This document shows, one piece after another, positions 13,001 through 24,800 of a stretch of 64,000 nt of DNA. The translations under genes were made by a program, and so were the position numbers. The DNA lies in contig NC_088102.1 of the NCBI RefSeq assembly GCF_036370855.1, positions 70,937,601 through 71,001,600 on the forward strand. The letters are read 5' to 3'. Positions within the stretch are counted from its first letter, which is position 1; each line of letters opens with the position of its first letter. The notes under the pieces were generated by a model. The model was given only the letters and a program-made list of their open reading frames with translations. It ran no database searches and was not told where the DNA came from. The stretch is from Dromaius novaehollandiae. Lineage: Eukaryota; Chordata; Aves; Casuariiformes; Dromaiidae.

Positions 13001-16000
13001 CCAGAGGTGTCTGCCCGGCACAGCCTGAACAGAGCTCTTCTTGCGCTGACCTGCGCGTACCCTGATGAGGTGGTCATGAGCCTGTTGCACTGTTCGCCAT
13101 CATGCAACAGGTATGGGGCTCACCTGCCTGTAAGGCTCGGGGCCCAGCAGCCTTTAGAGCTCATCCTGTGTGGGCTCCCAGACAGATGGAGCTCCCTGAG
13201 GGGCTGGGTCCTCCGTTGTCCCTCTTTCCCAGGCCTGGTGCATGAGGCATGCCAGGGCTGCAGCAGCCAGAGCTGATCAAGTCTGCCTGCCTTCACCCCC
13301 GGGGCCTTGCTCCCTCCCTGTCCCATAAGAGCTTCAGCTTGGCCGTCTGCTGCTGGTGGGGCAGGGCCCGCTGGGTGCTCCCGGCGAAGGGCAGCGGGCA
13401 GAGGCAGGGCTGGCAGCCAGCTGGGGCCCTCCGGGGTAGCCAGGCCATGGTGCGGCCGAGGGACCCCGCTGACAGAGTGCTCTGGGCCTGCAGCGCTGCC
13501 AAGGCCATGTGGAGGGTGATGGTCTCGGAGGCCGGGGCTGCAGAGAAGGTGCTGCGGGAGCTGCTCAGTGTGCTGGAGGACTGGGCACCGTGCAAGACAT
13601 CCATCTCCGACGGGGACCACACGGGCATCCTTTCCTTGGCTGTGAGTTTCCGGGCAAGGCCTCCATCACCCGCAGGGCTGTGCTTGCCTCTCCAGGCAAG
13701 AGGCAGGGCTCCTTCTCCCCTTCCTCATTTGCCTCCAAGCCATGACCTCCCATGGGGCACACGGACCTCAGCGTCATGGCCAGCAGGGCTCTGCCTAGCA
13801 CCAGGCCTCCCCTGGGCCAGCACACTGGGCTGCTGAGCACTACCTGGCACCCTGTGCGCACAAGCACGGAGCCTGCCTGGGCAGCTCTCTGTCCCCCTAT
13901 GGCTCTGCACCTCCCTGCCTTCCTCAGCAGGCTGGAAACTTGTGTTAGGAGCAGGCTTAGGGGCTGGGGCAGGCTTAGGGCTCAGGCAGGATGAACGCAC
14001 AGCCCAAGCAGGATGCAAGGGCTGAGACAGGGAACTCGTCGGGGCTGCAGAATACATGCACCCCCCCCCACCCAGGTTGACGTTCATGCCAGTGTAGCAA
14101 GGCTTGATGGTCCCGTGACACAAACAGGAGCTGAGCCTAAAGAGCTTCCATGACTTAGCCCTGGCCAGAAAGCCAGGCCGGGCACTGCACTGCATCTCCT
14201 GCGGCCTAGGCCAGCACCTGAGTCTCATCCGCCAAACTCAAGCAGTGCAACAGGGACATCTCAGCAATGAGAGCTGTCTCTGGGTGTTTTTTGCAGGCAA
14301 GCAGGGTGCTGCATGCGATTCTCCGTCAGCCCATCTGCCCCCCAGAGGTGCAGCTGTTTTTCCCCCAGCTCCTCCTGGCACTGCTCTTCCAGATTTCCTT
14401 TGCCTTAGAGATGGTGCCGGAGGAGGTTGCTATCTTCTGGGGGGAATGCCAGCAGGATTGGTGTGCTCCCTCCAGCCCCATCAGGTACCGCCTCCCAGTT
14501 CCCCCACCTCTGCCGTGGACCTGGAGCCAAGAGCAAGGCTCCCAGGGTGACCTGGCCTTTTCTCTACATGCAGGTGCACAGTGGAGGCCCTGAAAGCACT
14601 GCTCTGCAGTGCTAGCTATGAGAGTCGGGTGCTTGCCATGGAGAGGAAGGGTGCCTGGGACATGCTCCTCACTGCGGAGACCCACCACAGGGGAGTGGCT
14701 GTGTTGGCCAGGTGAGAGCCCCCTGCTCCCCACTCTCCCCTGGCACTTCTCCCCTGGTGATGGGATGCCCTCCCACAATCTGAGAGCTCCTGGAGGAGAG
14801 CTGGTGCCACCAGGCACGAAAGAGGAGGATGCGCAGGAGCAGTCACCTCCCAAAGCCCCAGCGTCCCCTCCCGTGGGGCCTGGACTCCTGCTGCAGAGAG
14901 CCCCAGGCTCTGTCTGCATGCAGCCGCCCAAGGGCAGCCCAGTGGGGAAGGGGCAGGATGCACTGAGGAACACTGGAAGAGCCCAGGGGACCGTGAATCC
15001 ACCAAAGTGGGCAGGACATGGGTTGTGTCGCAAGGCCAGACTTCAGGGAAGGAAGGGCCTTTCTCCAGTCTCTTCCACCAAAATGAGCCTACTCATGCTG
15101 AGCACTGCCTTTCGAATGGCAAGGTGTGGTGGTGAGAGACCGCCCCTCCAGGAGCAAATGCTGCCGGCTGCTGGAGCTGAGCACAAAGGTGGCCTTGCCC
15201 GGCCTGGCCTGGCCTGGCCTGTGGGAGAATGCCTAGATTGGGCAGTGCAGTCCCAGAAGAGGTTTGCCTGCCCTGCTCAGGACCAACGCTACCTTCTTCC
15301 CCCTGCCAGAGAGATGACGAAGGCCCCGCGTCCCCAGCGTGCCTGGATCTTCCACCAGCTGGCAGCGCTGCTCAGCAGGGAGGAGCCCTCCCACGAGATC
15401 CCTGCCATGGCTTTCCTCGTCGAGGTGAGCCCAGGGCCAAGTGGGGCCTCTCTGGGGTGCCTCGAACCACTCTGCTCTCTCGTGCCCGCAGCTGCAGGGT
15501 GCTTGGCAGTGAATGGAGCGCGCAGTGGGTGCACTCCAGCCAGTACCCTTGGCCTCGGCACATTTCTCCCGGGGTAACTCTTGTCACCACCTGTATTTTG
15601 TGCCTCCTTTGTGCCTGCTCTCTCTCCTCAACTGCTCCTCAGAGGCATGAGAATAAGAGGCTGCAGCTGGCTGCGAGGCCCGGAGGAGCAAGCGAGCGTT
15701 CTGCACGGAGTGCCCTGAGGCCCAGGGCAGGGCCACAGGGGCTCTCACAACCACTGCTGCCTTCAGGCTGGCCCTTGTCTGGGCCCGGTGCCCTTGCCCT
15801 GAGCTCTTGGTTGGATCCAGCACTGCCTGGGATGGCGAGTCCTGCCAGCTTTGTCAGCCTGTCACTGCTGTGTGTGTTTCAGCTGCTGGTCTGTGCTGAC
15901 CTGAGTGGAGAGGACAAGCGTGTGCTGAAGCTCTTCCAGAGACACCTGCAAAGCCAGAGCACGGTGATGCGTGGGCTGGTGTTGAGAGGCCTCCTCATGC

Positions 16001-19000
16001 TGTGCAAGAGACCTGAGATGGTGAGCGGGGACAGCCAGCTGAAGCCATGCCAGCAGCCTGGAGCTGGGCAGGGGGTGCTGGGTAACACGGTAGCTTGCAC
16101 TTTGCTGCAAATTGGGAGCCGGGGTAGCTGCCCTCTTCCTCTGCCCCCAAGGCCTTTGGGACAGGGCCTTCGCTGTGCAGCACAAGTAGAATGGCACCAG
16201 TGCCGGGGAGGGACCTTGGCCCTGCACCAAGCAAGCCAGCTCCAAACTACCTCAGCTGTGGGAATGCTGTGCTGAATGAAGTTGCATTTCACAGGCAAGG
16301 AAAGTGCAGGCCCTGTTGCCAGTCATCATGGAGTGCCTGCAAGATGCGGACAGGGACACCTGCACAAAGGCCCTTGTTGGGCTCAACAACATGCTGCATC
16401 TCCTGGACGATGGGCAGAGGGCCAGCCCCATCACTCTGCAGCTGGCTCAGAAGCTCCTGCCACTCCTGGATGACGTAAGGCTGAGGGGAGAGCTGGGGGC
16501 CCCGCTGGTGTGCCTGTGAGCCTATGTATGGGCTCCAGGCTCTGGGGTGTTTGTCTCCGCATGTGCCCACTAGCATGGGAGTTTGTGCCTCCCTCTGCGG
16601 GCCCTGGGTGCTGTCAGGAAACATTTTGCCCTGCAGTTTCTGGACCACTGCCCTGTCCTCCCCTTGCTGTCCTGAGCTGCAGGACTGTGGTAAACCAGCC
16701 CTCTCTCTGCCCACACCAGCTCCATCTTGTGCTTGGCCCCTGCAGCACTTGCCATGGCCAGAGGCAGAGAGGAGCAAAGAGCCAGGATCAGGCCTGAGAG
16801 CAAGGGAGAGGCTATGCCCCGTGGCTGCCTCTTTCTGTCGGCCCCTTGTGCCAGGGAGCACTGATGGAGCCCCTGAGAAGTAAGGAAAGACCCCCGCCTG
16901 CCCCCGCAGGAGGGACAGGCAGGCAGAGCTCAGGAAAGCCTGTCTAGCTCCTGCAGCACAGTCCTGAAGAGCCCAGCTTCTTCAGCAGTGGCCTGGGGCA
17001 AAGCCCATCCGTGGTGTGGCCCACGCTCATGCCCAGCCCAGCAGATGCACGGTCCACAATGACAACTTCCCCTCAGCCCCTTGCAGCCCACCACAGCTTC
17101 TGCCTCCTCCATTCCCACCCCCGGGGCATCCCAGCCCCTGTGATGGGCACTGTGTGCCCAGCCCAGGCCCTGGGCAGTCCACCTGCAGGCTGAGGCTTGC
17201 TCTTGGAGCCCAGGCGGCTCCACCAGGCACGACCGCGTGCTCTCAGCACTCGCTGGGGCAGGCAGCTGAGGCTTCGAGCAGGGGGACGTGCCCACGAGCC
17301 AGTGCGGAGGGCCAGCCCAGTCTGCTCCAGCCACATGGACCCCCTTGCTCATGGTGGGTTTGGAGCAGCCAGTGCTGAGGTCCTCTCCTCTTCCTTCCCA
17401 CCAGGAGTCCAGCTGCGTGCGAAAGCTCTCCATCCAACTCCTCAAAGATGTGATGGAGATGGTAGTGGGCACCGCAAGACAGCAGATGGAGCAGCAAGTG
17501 CAGAGGAGCCTGCTCCCGCTGTTCTTCCACTTGCACGACCAGGTCCAGAGTGTTGCCCAGGTATGCATTTCTAACCTGACCACTCATTTGGGGAGGGCAA
17601 TGCTGACCCTCCCCCTTTGGGTGGGCCTGAGCATCAGGAGCAAAGGCTGCTGGCAATCAGAGCCTTTGAATGTGTGTCACCTTGAGGCCCAACCTCCTGA
17701 GTCCCAGAGGAGGGTGCAGAGCCCCCGCCCTGTCTACACCAAGCCCACCACTGCCTTCATCCTCCTGCCATGCCTCCTCCTGCACAGATGGATGGAGAGG
17801 TGGCATTCCCTCACCCCCTGCCGTCCCTCCATATCGCCCTCCACCAGCGCAGGCCATAGGAAGAGCCCCTGCAGGCCCAGAGCTAGCAGGGGCTGAGAAG
17901 CTGGCATGGACCCAGCCCTGCACCCCAGGTACCAGGCTCGGGAGCCTGCGCACAAGGGAGCAGCAACTGAGCAGGATGGGGAGCCCAGCGCCATGCTGGG
18001 AAGCCCCAGGAGAGGTGCTTCTGGCTGAGGCCTGCACCATCATCTCTGTGAGCGCAGCACTCCAGCCTCCTCCTGGCCTTGGCTACAGCTCAGCAGCTCT
18101 TGCGGCTCTCTGTCCTGCTGCCCTGGCAGCACAAGGGGCCTGAGATGGTGGCTGCCTCCCATCTCTGCCTGGCGCGTTCAACCCAGGCCCAGACTTGGTC
18201 CCCAGCTGCGGCATCTTCCCATCGGGGCCAAGAAAGGCTCCGAGCCTTGCCACAAGGAGGGGGAGGGAGCGCAGGGTCTCCTGCCCTGGGCCGTGGTGGC
18301 ATCTCCCAGTCTCTGCTGCTGTGCAGGCCTCTCAGGAAGCCCTTGTTGAGGCTGCAAAGTTCCTGAAATGGGAGCAGCTCAGGTACCTGACGGAGACATC
18401 ACAGACATGGAGGATCGGCGAGTGCCTGGTAAGGACAGCCCCAGAGCACCCAGCACCCAGCCTCCACAAGGCTTGCCCCTCTCCAGGCCCAACGTGTGGG
18501 GAGGCAGCTCTTGCCCCTACCCACAGCTGCAAGCACAGCCCCCAGCCGGGAGCTTCACACATGCTCCCTTTCCTCAAGGACACTGCCCTGGCGGGCTCTG
18601 CTCCAGGCTCCTCTCCCCTCGCTCTCCCCAGCATGCTAAAGCAGCCCCTGGCCCAGCTGGCACCTCAGCATCCCTGGGGAGCGCCTCACCCTCTGCTCCC
18701 TCCAAACCCCAGTGCTACATGGCTTGTGGCTGGGCAAATGTCCTGGCAGGGGCAGGAAGGGGAGACTGCTCCTGGGTACAGGGACTGGCCAGCTGAGTGC
18801 GGAGGGTCTGCACCAACCCTGTGCCCTTGTGCTCTCTCCAGCTGGCGAGGAACAGGAGCAGAGCGGGGGAATACCTGTGCCAGAGCCTGCTCTACTTGGA
18901 GAGCCCACAGAAGCCCTTGCAAGAGGCAGCTGTGAGGTTTCTTGGTGAGCCACACGACCCCTGGGGTCCCTCTCTGTCCCGGGGCAGCTTGGTCCCAGCC

Positions 19001-19900
19001 CCAGCTGTTGCGCTGGCAGCGAGAACCAGCCCTGTGGCTGTCAGAGCCCCCCCGTGCAGGGCCTGGGTGCCCGACAGCTCCGTGTCACCCCCTCCCATCC
19101 CTGTCCACGCATGTGGCATTAGTGGGAGCCTTGTTCAGGCCCCTGCAGCCTCCTTGAGTGCTATGCTCTGGAGACCACCCTGGAATCAGCCCTGCCTGTG
19201 GGGAGCAGGGCATGGGGCCAAGGCTGGCAGGGCTGGCAGGAGCTGTGCTGCTGGGGGTGCGCTGGGCAGCGGCATTGGTGACGGGCTGTGTGTGCCTAGG
19301 GCTCGTCGGGCAGCACTTGAGGGACCAGGGCGAGGAGAAGCTGCAGGATATCTACAAGGGTGAGTGAAGGCCATCAGGGTGTCAGCCAGCGCTGGCAGGG
19401 AGGGAGAAAGACCATGGGCAGCGAGCGCCAATCCCCGTCCCCAGGCAAGGAGGCTTCTGCTCCCTGTGCGCAGCAGGAGCCATGTGGGGAAAGGAGAGAG
19501 AGATTTTAGGGGCCTTTGGGACATTGCCAGCCAGACATGTGCAGCTGATCCATTTGTCCCCCCTGCTCTCTCCTGGCCCTGGGAAGAGCTGGCTGGCACT
19601 GGCCCTGGCAGGAGGGGAGGGGATGCCTGGGGTCTGCGCAGATGCGGGCGGTTGATCTCTGCTCTGGTCCTTCCTCTTTCAGCCTTTCAGCCCTTGCAGC
19701 AGAGAACCAGGTCCTCAATCCGTTCCCTGGTGGTCCAAACCATCCTGATCCAGAGAGCTCCAAGGACAAAGTCTCCATCCAGAGCCAACCGAGGAACCCT
19801 GCCCTCCCGCATCAGAAGCCTGTGGGAGAGGTGGCAGCGTGCTCTGGCAGGCAGCTGCATTTGCTGCTGGAGCTCTGCTCCGTCCACAGGGGCCACCTGA
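7009..19900 (+). CDS. MROH: Maestro heat-like repeat (MROH) family protein, 22 coding exons
   Basis: Exons: 7009-7675, 8236-8312, 8515-8637, 8959-9038, 9455-9578, 9902-9988, 10694-10891, 11328-11508, 12129-12235, 12637-12786, 12956-13110, 13494-13641, 14297-14484, 14574-14711, 15310-15424, 15883-16020, 16295-16474, 17405-17560, 18327-18428, 18842-18944, 19300-19359, 19683-19900. All borders are GT/AG, all phases match, and the sum is 3,495 bp (1,164 aa). Residues 1 to about 205 are an acidic/proline repeat. The rest is helical HEAT-like repeats with family landmarks AAVRERAVGRLAKLSQLL, AMWRVMVSEAG, EKVLRELLSVLEDW, and a C-terminal helix pair ending in an Arg-rich tail. The ATG at 7009 lies just after an acceptor and opens the frame. 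MROH proteins are large alpha-solenoids of mostly unknown function, expanded in birds. I infer a functional gene; which member (2B- or 7-like) is not certain. Confidence 0.88.
7012..7640 (+). repeat. Coding minisatellite in MROH exon 1 (units of about 14-16 codons)
   Basis: About 12-13 degenerate units of 42-54 bp encode the theme HPRVAWEKKEDGPPR. The core is best kept at 7090-7440 and decays toward the 3' end into Glu-rich spacers. Each unit keeps a Trp-Glu pair and a Pro-Pro step. Unit lengths are multiples of three, so the frame survives copy-number change. The opposite strand is also open across the whole array, a compositional side effect. Confidence 0.85.
8845..8874 (+). repeat. (GGGAT)6 microsatellite in an MROH intron
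   Basis: Six uninterrupted GGGAT pentamers lie between exons 3 and 4 of the MROH gene. This is a simple repeat, not the vertebrate telomere hexamer. Confidence 0.95.
15201..15220 (+). repeat. (GGCCT)4 microsatellite in an MROH intron
   Basis: Four GGCCT pentamers lie about 90 bp upstream of the MROH exon at 15310-15424. Confidence 0.9.
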
Positions 19901-20689
19901 GCGTGCTGGGAAGTCTGGGAGGTTCCTGGCCTCTCTGCCCCAGGGGCCTGGGCTTGTGCTGCCGCTTTGCCCTCTGCTGCCCTTTTCCCAAAGAAGCAGT
20001 GCTGTCTCTTCACCACGTGTGGCTGTCTTGTCTCTGTGGGAACTAAATGGCAGAAAACTCTGGCCCTGAAGGAATCAGGACCATCCTGCGAGGGGTAGGA
20101 CACGCACTCTTTCCAGCAGTCTGTGGCAGCGCAGAACAGACCCACACACTGTGTCTTTGCCACAAAGTGCCAGCTACCCTGCATGGGGTGCGAAACCAAG
20201 AGGAAAGGAGAAGACAAGCTTTCGCCTACCCTGCTCTCTGCAGAGACGGGGGCTAGGGCAAGAGCAGGCCCCCGCGCTGCGCAGGGCTTCCCCATGCCAT
20301 GGAAGGGGTGGCTGGGGACTGGGGTGCAGCTCTAGACCTTTTCTAGCACCACGGCCTACAGTCCCCAGCAGCCCCCCAGGGCCCAGCCGCGCGGCGGGTG
20401 GACAAGGGCCGACGCAGCCCTTGGGGGCCGCCCTCGCCTCCACACGCAGCCCTCAGGGGCTGCCGTCCCTGGGGCCGGGCCGGGGCTGGGGGTCCCCGCC
20501 AGGGCAGCGTGGTGGGGCCCGAGCACGGCAGAACCCCCCGGCAGAGGGGACGGCTGGGGGCAGGGGGAGGCAGGCGCAGGGCGCCCCGCTGCGGCCTCGG
20601 CCCCCAAGGGCAGCCAGCCCCCCTCCGGCTGCGGGCCCCAGTCCCGGCTGGCCCTGGCTCCTGCCCCGGCTCCCCGAAGCAGCCCCAGC
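19901..20689 (+). other. MROH 3' flank / likely 3' UTR, then the start of the duplicated GC-rich block
   Basis: After the MROH stop no new exon is recognisable. From about 20240 (ctctgcagagacgggggct) the sequence is shared with blocks upstream of every SUN copy (27735, 37258, 50757, 58620) and with the inverted cassettes. No AATAAA occurs close to the stop; candidate ATTAAA (21064) and AATAAA (21203) hexamers lie beyond the minisatellite. Confidence 0.5.
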
Positions 20690-20960
20690 CCCTCCCCGGC
20701 TGCCCACAACGGTCCCGGCCCCACCACGGCCCCGCCCCAGCTTCCCCCAACGACTCTGGCCCCACCCCAGCTCCCCACAACGGCCCCAGCCCCGCCCCGG
20801 CTCTCCACAACGACTCCGGCCCCACCACGGCCTCGCCCCGGCTCTCCACAACGACTCCGGCCCCACCCAGGCGTCTCGCAGCGTCTCTGGCCCCGCCCCG
20901 GCTCCCCACAACGGCCCCAGCGCTGCCCCGGCTCTCCACAGCGGCCCCCGGAGCCCCCGG
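20690..20960 (+). repeat. GC-rich minisatellite downstream of MROH
   Basis: Tandem units of about 30 bp built on ggctctccacaacg plus a CCCCGCCCC linker, with 41- and 60-bp variants; the 60-bp form carries an inserted cccaggcgtctcgcagcg segment. The same array, with different unit numbers, is found at about 28880-29190, 42300-42720 and 51225-52065. One- or two-unit remnants lie at about 28190, 37690 and 59085. No stop codons arise in several frames, so long open frames here are not genes. Confidence 0.9.
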
Positions 20961-21000
20961 CCCCGCGCCGACAGGCCCCAGCAGGGCCCCGAGGCTTTTT

Positions 21001-21270
21001 TTAATTACTTTTAATTACTTTCTATTCACATTTAAATTTTCATTATTCATTCCATTAGCTCTTATTAAAGAATGTTTTATCCATTTTAAACCTAGGCTTT
21101 TGAATATATATGCTTAATTTATTTAGTCTTATCAATGTGTATATATGTGCTTTGCATGTACACATACCTAAATATATATATAGTATAGTGCATGTATGAA
21201 TGAATAAAATATGTTTTTGCATGTTTGTACGCTCATATATATATTTCTATACAAGTTTCTATTGCGTGTA
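21001..21270 (+). repeat. AT-rich segment abutting the GC minisatellite
   Basis: A sharp switch from very GC-rich to very AT-rich sequence occurs at 'ccccgaggc|ttttttt'. The segment has tttaattac direct repeats and TATA/ATAT runs. Copies: 28712-28828 (inverted, partial), 30752-30790 (right end only), 42005-42262 (inverted), 44279-44320 (right end only) and 52112-52378 (direct). No coding potential or transposon family is recognised. Confidence 0.75.
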
Positions 21271-21858
21271 AGTGAATATCGTAGGTAAAAGTGAGCAGCT
21301 AGGGCATGTCTGTGCAAAGATGGAGAGGACATCCTGAAAAAACCCCTACAGCATAAGGCACAGGGATGTTGAAAGATGAGTGAAAGAGCAAGCCTCCTTC
21401 TGCCCTCTCCTAGCTTTGCTGTGCTTGACGTTGCCGTGTCAGGGTCCTTTCAATTCAGTTGCTTCTGCAGGTGAAAAGCAGACTCACCGTGAACCCTGCA
21501 TGGAAGGGGTCAGTGGTGTGTGTGGGCATCGTTCACCCCAAACTCTGCCAGGCTCTGACTCCTTCCTGGGCTGAGGTGGATGAAGCCTCTAGTGCTCAAG
21601 GATTAGAGGAAAAGAACAGCTATGCAAGCCTTGTCTCCTTTTCCTTTATTAGGAAAACATCTGTGCAGTGGAAAGAAAGCGGAAAGGCTGAGGAACAAAT
21701 ACCTCACTGTGTGAAAGCAAGAAAGGAGCTGTTTTTGAGACTCTCTGTGAGATGACATTGACCCACACCAAAGGGAAACACCACTTCTCTTCTCTTCTTG
21801 CCTCCTTTTTTTCATTCTCAGTCCGAGAAGGTCTCGCCCCGTCTTCTGGCTAATGGCA

Positions 21859-24800
21859 TTAGTTGTGGTTTGCCATCTTCCCGTGAACCTGCACTCGATA
21901 AATGCAGGTGTACTCTGGGTTTCCCCAGTTGCTCTGTATGAGAAGTTTTATATACTGAAAGGCCCTGGGAAGCTCGTTCTGTAAAGAAAATAAGGAAGAA
22001 GCAGCAGCTTGACCGGAGCGTAAAGAGCAACAGTACAGTCAGTAGGTATCTGCCTCTGCCAGCCCTAGTCCTTCTGAGATGGAGCAAGCTCCCCAAAGGG
22101 GGTGAGAGCAGCTGTGGACATCGAAGGCTCGCTGGTAGCAGGGCTGCTGGGAAGGCCAGGGACATGGGGAAACTCCCGCTGTGGGGGAAGACACCTGGCA
22201 TCCTCCCTGCCACCGCCTGCTTCAGCTGGGCCCGCGTCCCCCTTCCCACAGCCCCTTCCTTCTGCTGCTTTCTCTGTGCTAACAGAGAGGCCAGGCAGGC
22301 GCTCCTGCATGCAGGGCAGCCCAGTGTGCAACCCCCGCGAAGGCCCGCTGTCTCCTCCAGCTGCCTTGCCAGCAGGAGTGGGAGTGCGGGCAGAGAAGGG
22401 TGTCCTGGGAAGAGGGGATGCCATCCACCCTGCTGCCAGGACTGATGGTGCTGCCCACTGGCCCCTTGGCCCAGGGAGAAACAATCCACAGTCCTTCTGC
22501 CACGGCTTTGAAGGCAAACCTCTTTTCCTCCCAGGCATCTGGCCCACATGCACTTCCCGTACCTTCAGAGGGAAGGTCTGAATGGCTTGTTCTTCCACAT
22601 CGTACATGAAGGTCCCCAGGAGAGTTTCCTCTTCTCCTTCCGCACCCACTCCCTTAGAGACCGAGCACAAGGGGAGCAGGTCAGACGCGACTTGACAAAG
22701 AGGAACCGTGCACACTGCATGCAGACGAGTTATCTGCCCAGCCTCTGCTGGGGCGCTAGCAGTAGCTGGGTGCAGGCTCTGGTGAAGCGGAGTCTGCTCC
22801 TTGAGTTTTGATCAAGAGCCTTGAGATGCTTGGCCAAAACAAGTCTTAAGAGGGATAAAGCCATCCCATCCCCGGAAACAGCCCCTTAGGCCACTGCAGT
22901 GCTTGGGAGAGGCCGGGGCACGACTCTCTAAGGATGCACAAAGGCAAGCAGGTCCCTGTTAGGGCTTTTCCCCATGGCCAGAGCCAAGCCAGAAGTGCCT
23001 GGCAAAGACTTACAGACACAGTGAAGTCTCTGGGGGCGCTGCTGATGGTCCCAGATGGAGAGACTGCCTTGAAGATGTGCTGCACGGTGACAGCAGTCGG
23101 TTGGATTCGTGCAGGCAACCTAATGACCACCTGGCCCTGAGACCCTTGGAAAGGCCAGCAGTGCCCTGGGGAAACGTCTGGCTGCAAGCAAAAGGCAACA
23201 GCAAAGAGTAGTGAGGGAGTGGCAGAGCCAGCACCACTAAACACGTAGGCAGCAGCACAGGTGCCTGTTTGTCTATGGGCTGTATTCCAGCTGATAAATG
23301 AATAGTGTGTGAGGAGATGGGCAGAAGCACAAGGCCTTCTTCCCTGCCCAGTAAAGGGCACTCCCAGTGTTCCCGAAAAGAGGAAACTTTTGATTAGGAA
23401 AGCATGGAATCTGCCACCCCACATCTGAGTCAGGGTCCTACAGATACCGCTCTGCCCAGCAGCTCGGCAGCTCCCCTCGCTCTCTCCCCCAAGCCTCCCA
23501 CCCCACTGAAGAATGGAAGGGACTATCGGGGATGGGGTAGGCAAATGGGGGCGGCTAAGGAGAAACTCCTTCAGCCAGCTGTGACCAGGCTTCTGGCAGG
23601 ATGCCACAGTTCAGTTGAGTTCAGAACAGTGTCCCTCCTGAGGGGAACCACCGGTCTGTAGCAAGGCAAGCCCGGTATTAGACCTTAGGTTTCAGGAACC
23701 AGGTCAATGCTGTGGGCTTGAGCAAGACCAAAGCACAGAGGGGAGATGCCCTGGCATTTGTCCCCAACTTGGCAGGAAGGAATGAAACCAGCACTGAAAC
23801 TGATGATTCCTGCTACGATACCTGCAAAATTGTATCTGGAGGGTTTGCAGCAGAAAGGAACCAAAGCACCCTGCAGAGCCAATTATCTTCCCACTCATAG
23901 CTCTTGGATGTCCTCTGCCTGTCAATGGTGCCACCTGAAATGAGGAGAGAGCAGCTGAGTGCTGCTAGTCCAGTGGCTGATGTTAAAGGCCCTCACCACT
24001 CCTGTTGCTGGCACCACAGGCACAAGGGCCTCTAAACTCAAGGTCAGCAACTCCAGATAACCTTAATGTAAGCTCACTGGAGAGGAAGAGAGCTCTCTGT
24101 GAGCACCAAAATGTTTGTAGGGGCAGTGCCAGGGGCACCAGTGAGGGGCCTGATCCCAGGCCTGGGAGTGAATGCAAGAGAGCCACTCTGCCACAAGCTT
24201 GCTTTTGGACGCCAAGAGGTCATTTCATCTCCCTCTGCTTTGGTGAGCAGCCTCCTTTTAGGAGGTCTATACACAAGCACAAGGCAAGGAGACTTGACTT
24301 CCTGTGTGCATACCTGAGCTTTTCAGAGCCCAGTCAGACACCTGCATGTGGTCCTCCCAACTTGTCTGAGACATTGCCTGCTTCGTTTGCTGAACTTCCT
24401 AGGAAAGACATGAATGAACATGAGAAAAGACCACATCAGCAGGCAGTTCAGTGTGACTACTGCAGCCTAGCACAGCGAGTCTGTTAGTAAATGCAAGAGA
24501 AGCCTAGTCCAAGGAGCGGCAAGACTCAACGCTTTCTGATGTGAAAAGCGAGGACTCGTGAATAGCATCCTTGCCCACAGCCATAGTGCAGACGTGGGTC
24601 AGACTCCCCACACCCTTGTCTCCACCCGCCAGCTCTCCAGGTCAGACTCAGACTCTGCCAGTGCTGGCTGCTCCCACGAGTGTTCCTATGTCTCATCATT
24701 GCTTCGGGGATCAGGCCAGAGCTACCAGAGGCGAAGAGTAGGCACAGAGCCAAGAGAAGGCTGTCAGGAGTCCTCCGCTGCCTGAAGTGGCCTGGCTAAA

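Larger units (their letters stand above)
19486..21741 (+). repeat. Parent segment of the inverted cassette: MROH 3' end, minisatellite, AT-rich segment and SUN 3' flank
   Basis: This stretch runs from the last MROH intron through the last exon, a GC-rich block, the minisatellite and the AT-rich segment into the 3' flank of the first SUN gene. It reappears in reverse complement at 41513-43928 (full length) and 28712-30400 (up to the AT-rich segment). Its sub-block 20240-21000 also recurs in direct orientation upstream of the SUN copies. It sits in the normal convergent context of both genes, so I treat it as the ancestral arrangement. Confidence 0.75.

Noticed and set aside
22846-23607. Minus-strand open frame of 253 codons, kept in all four units
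   Set aside because: Only its middle 168 bp (23014-23181) is a real SUN exon; the rest is intron read-through, shared merely because the units are recent duplicates.
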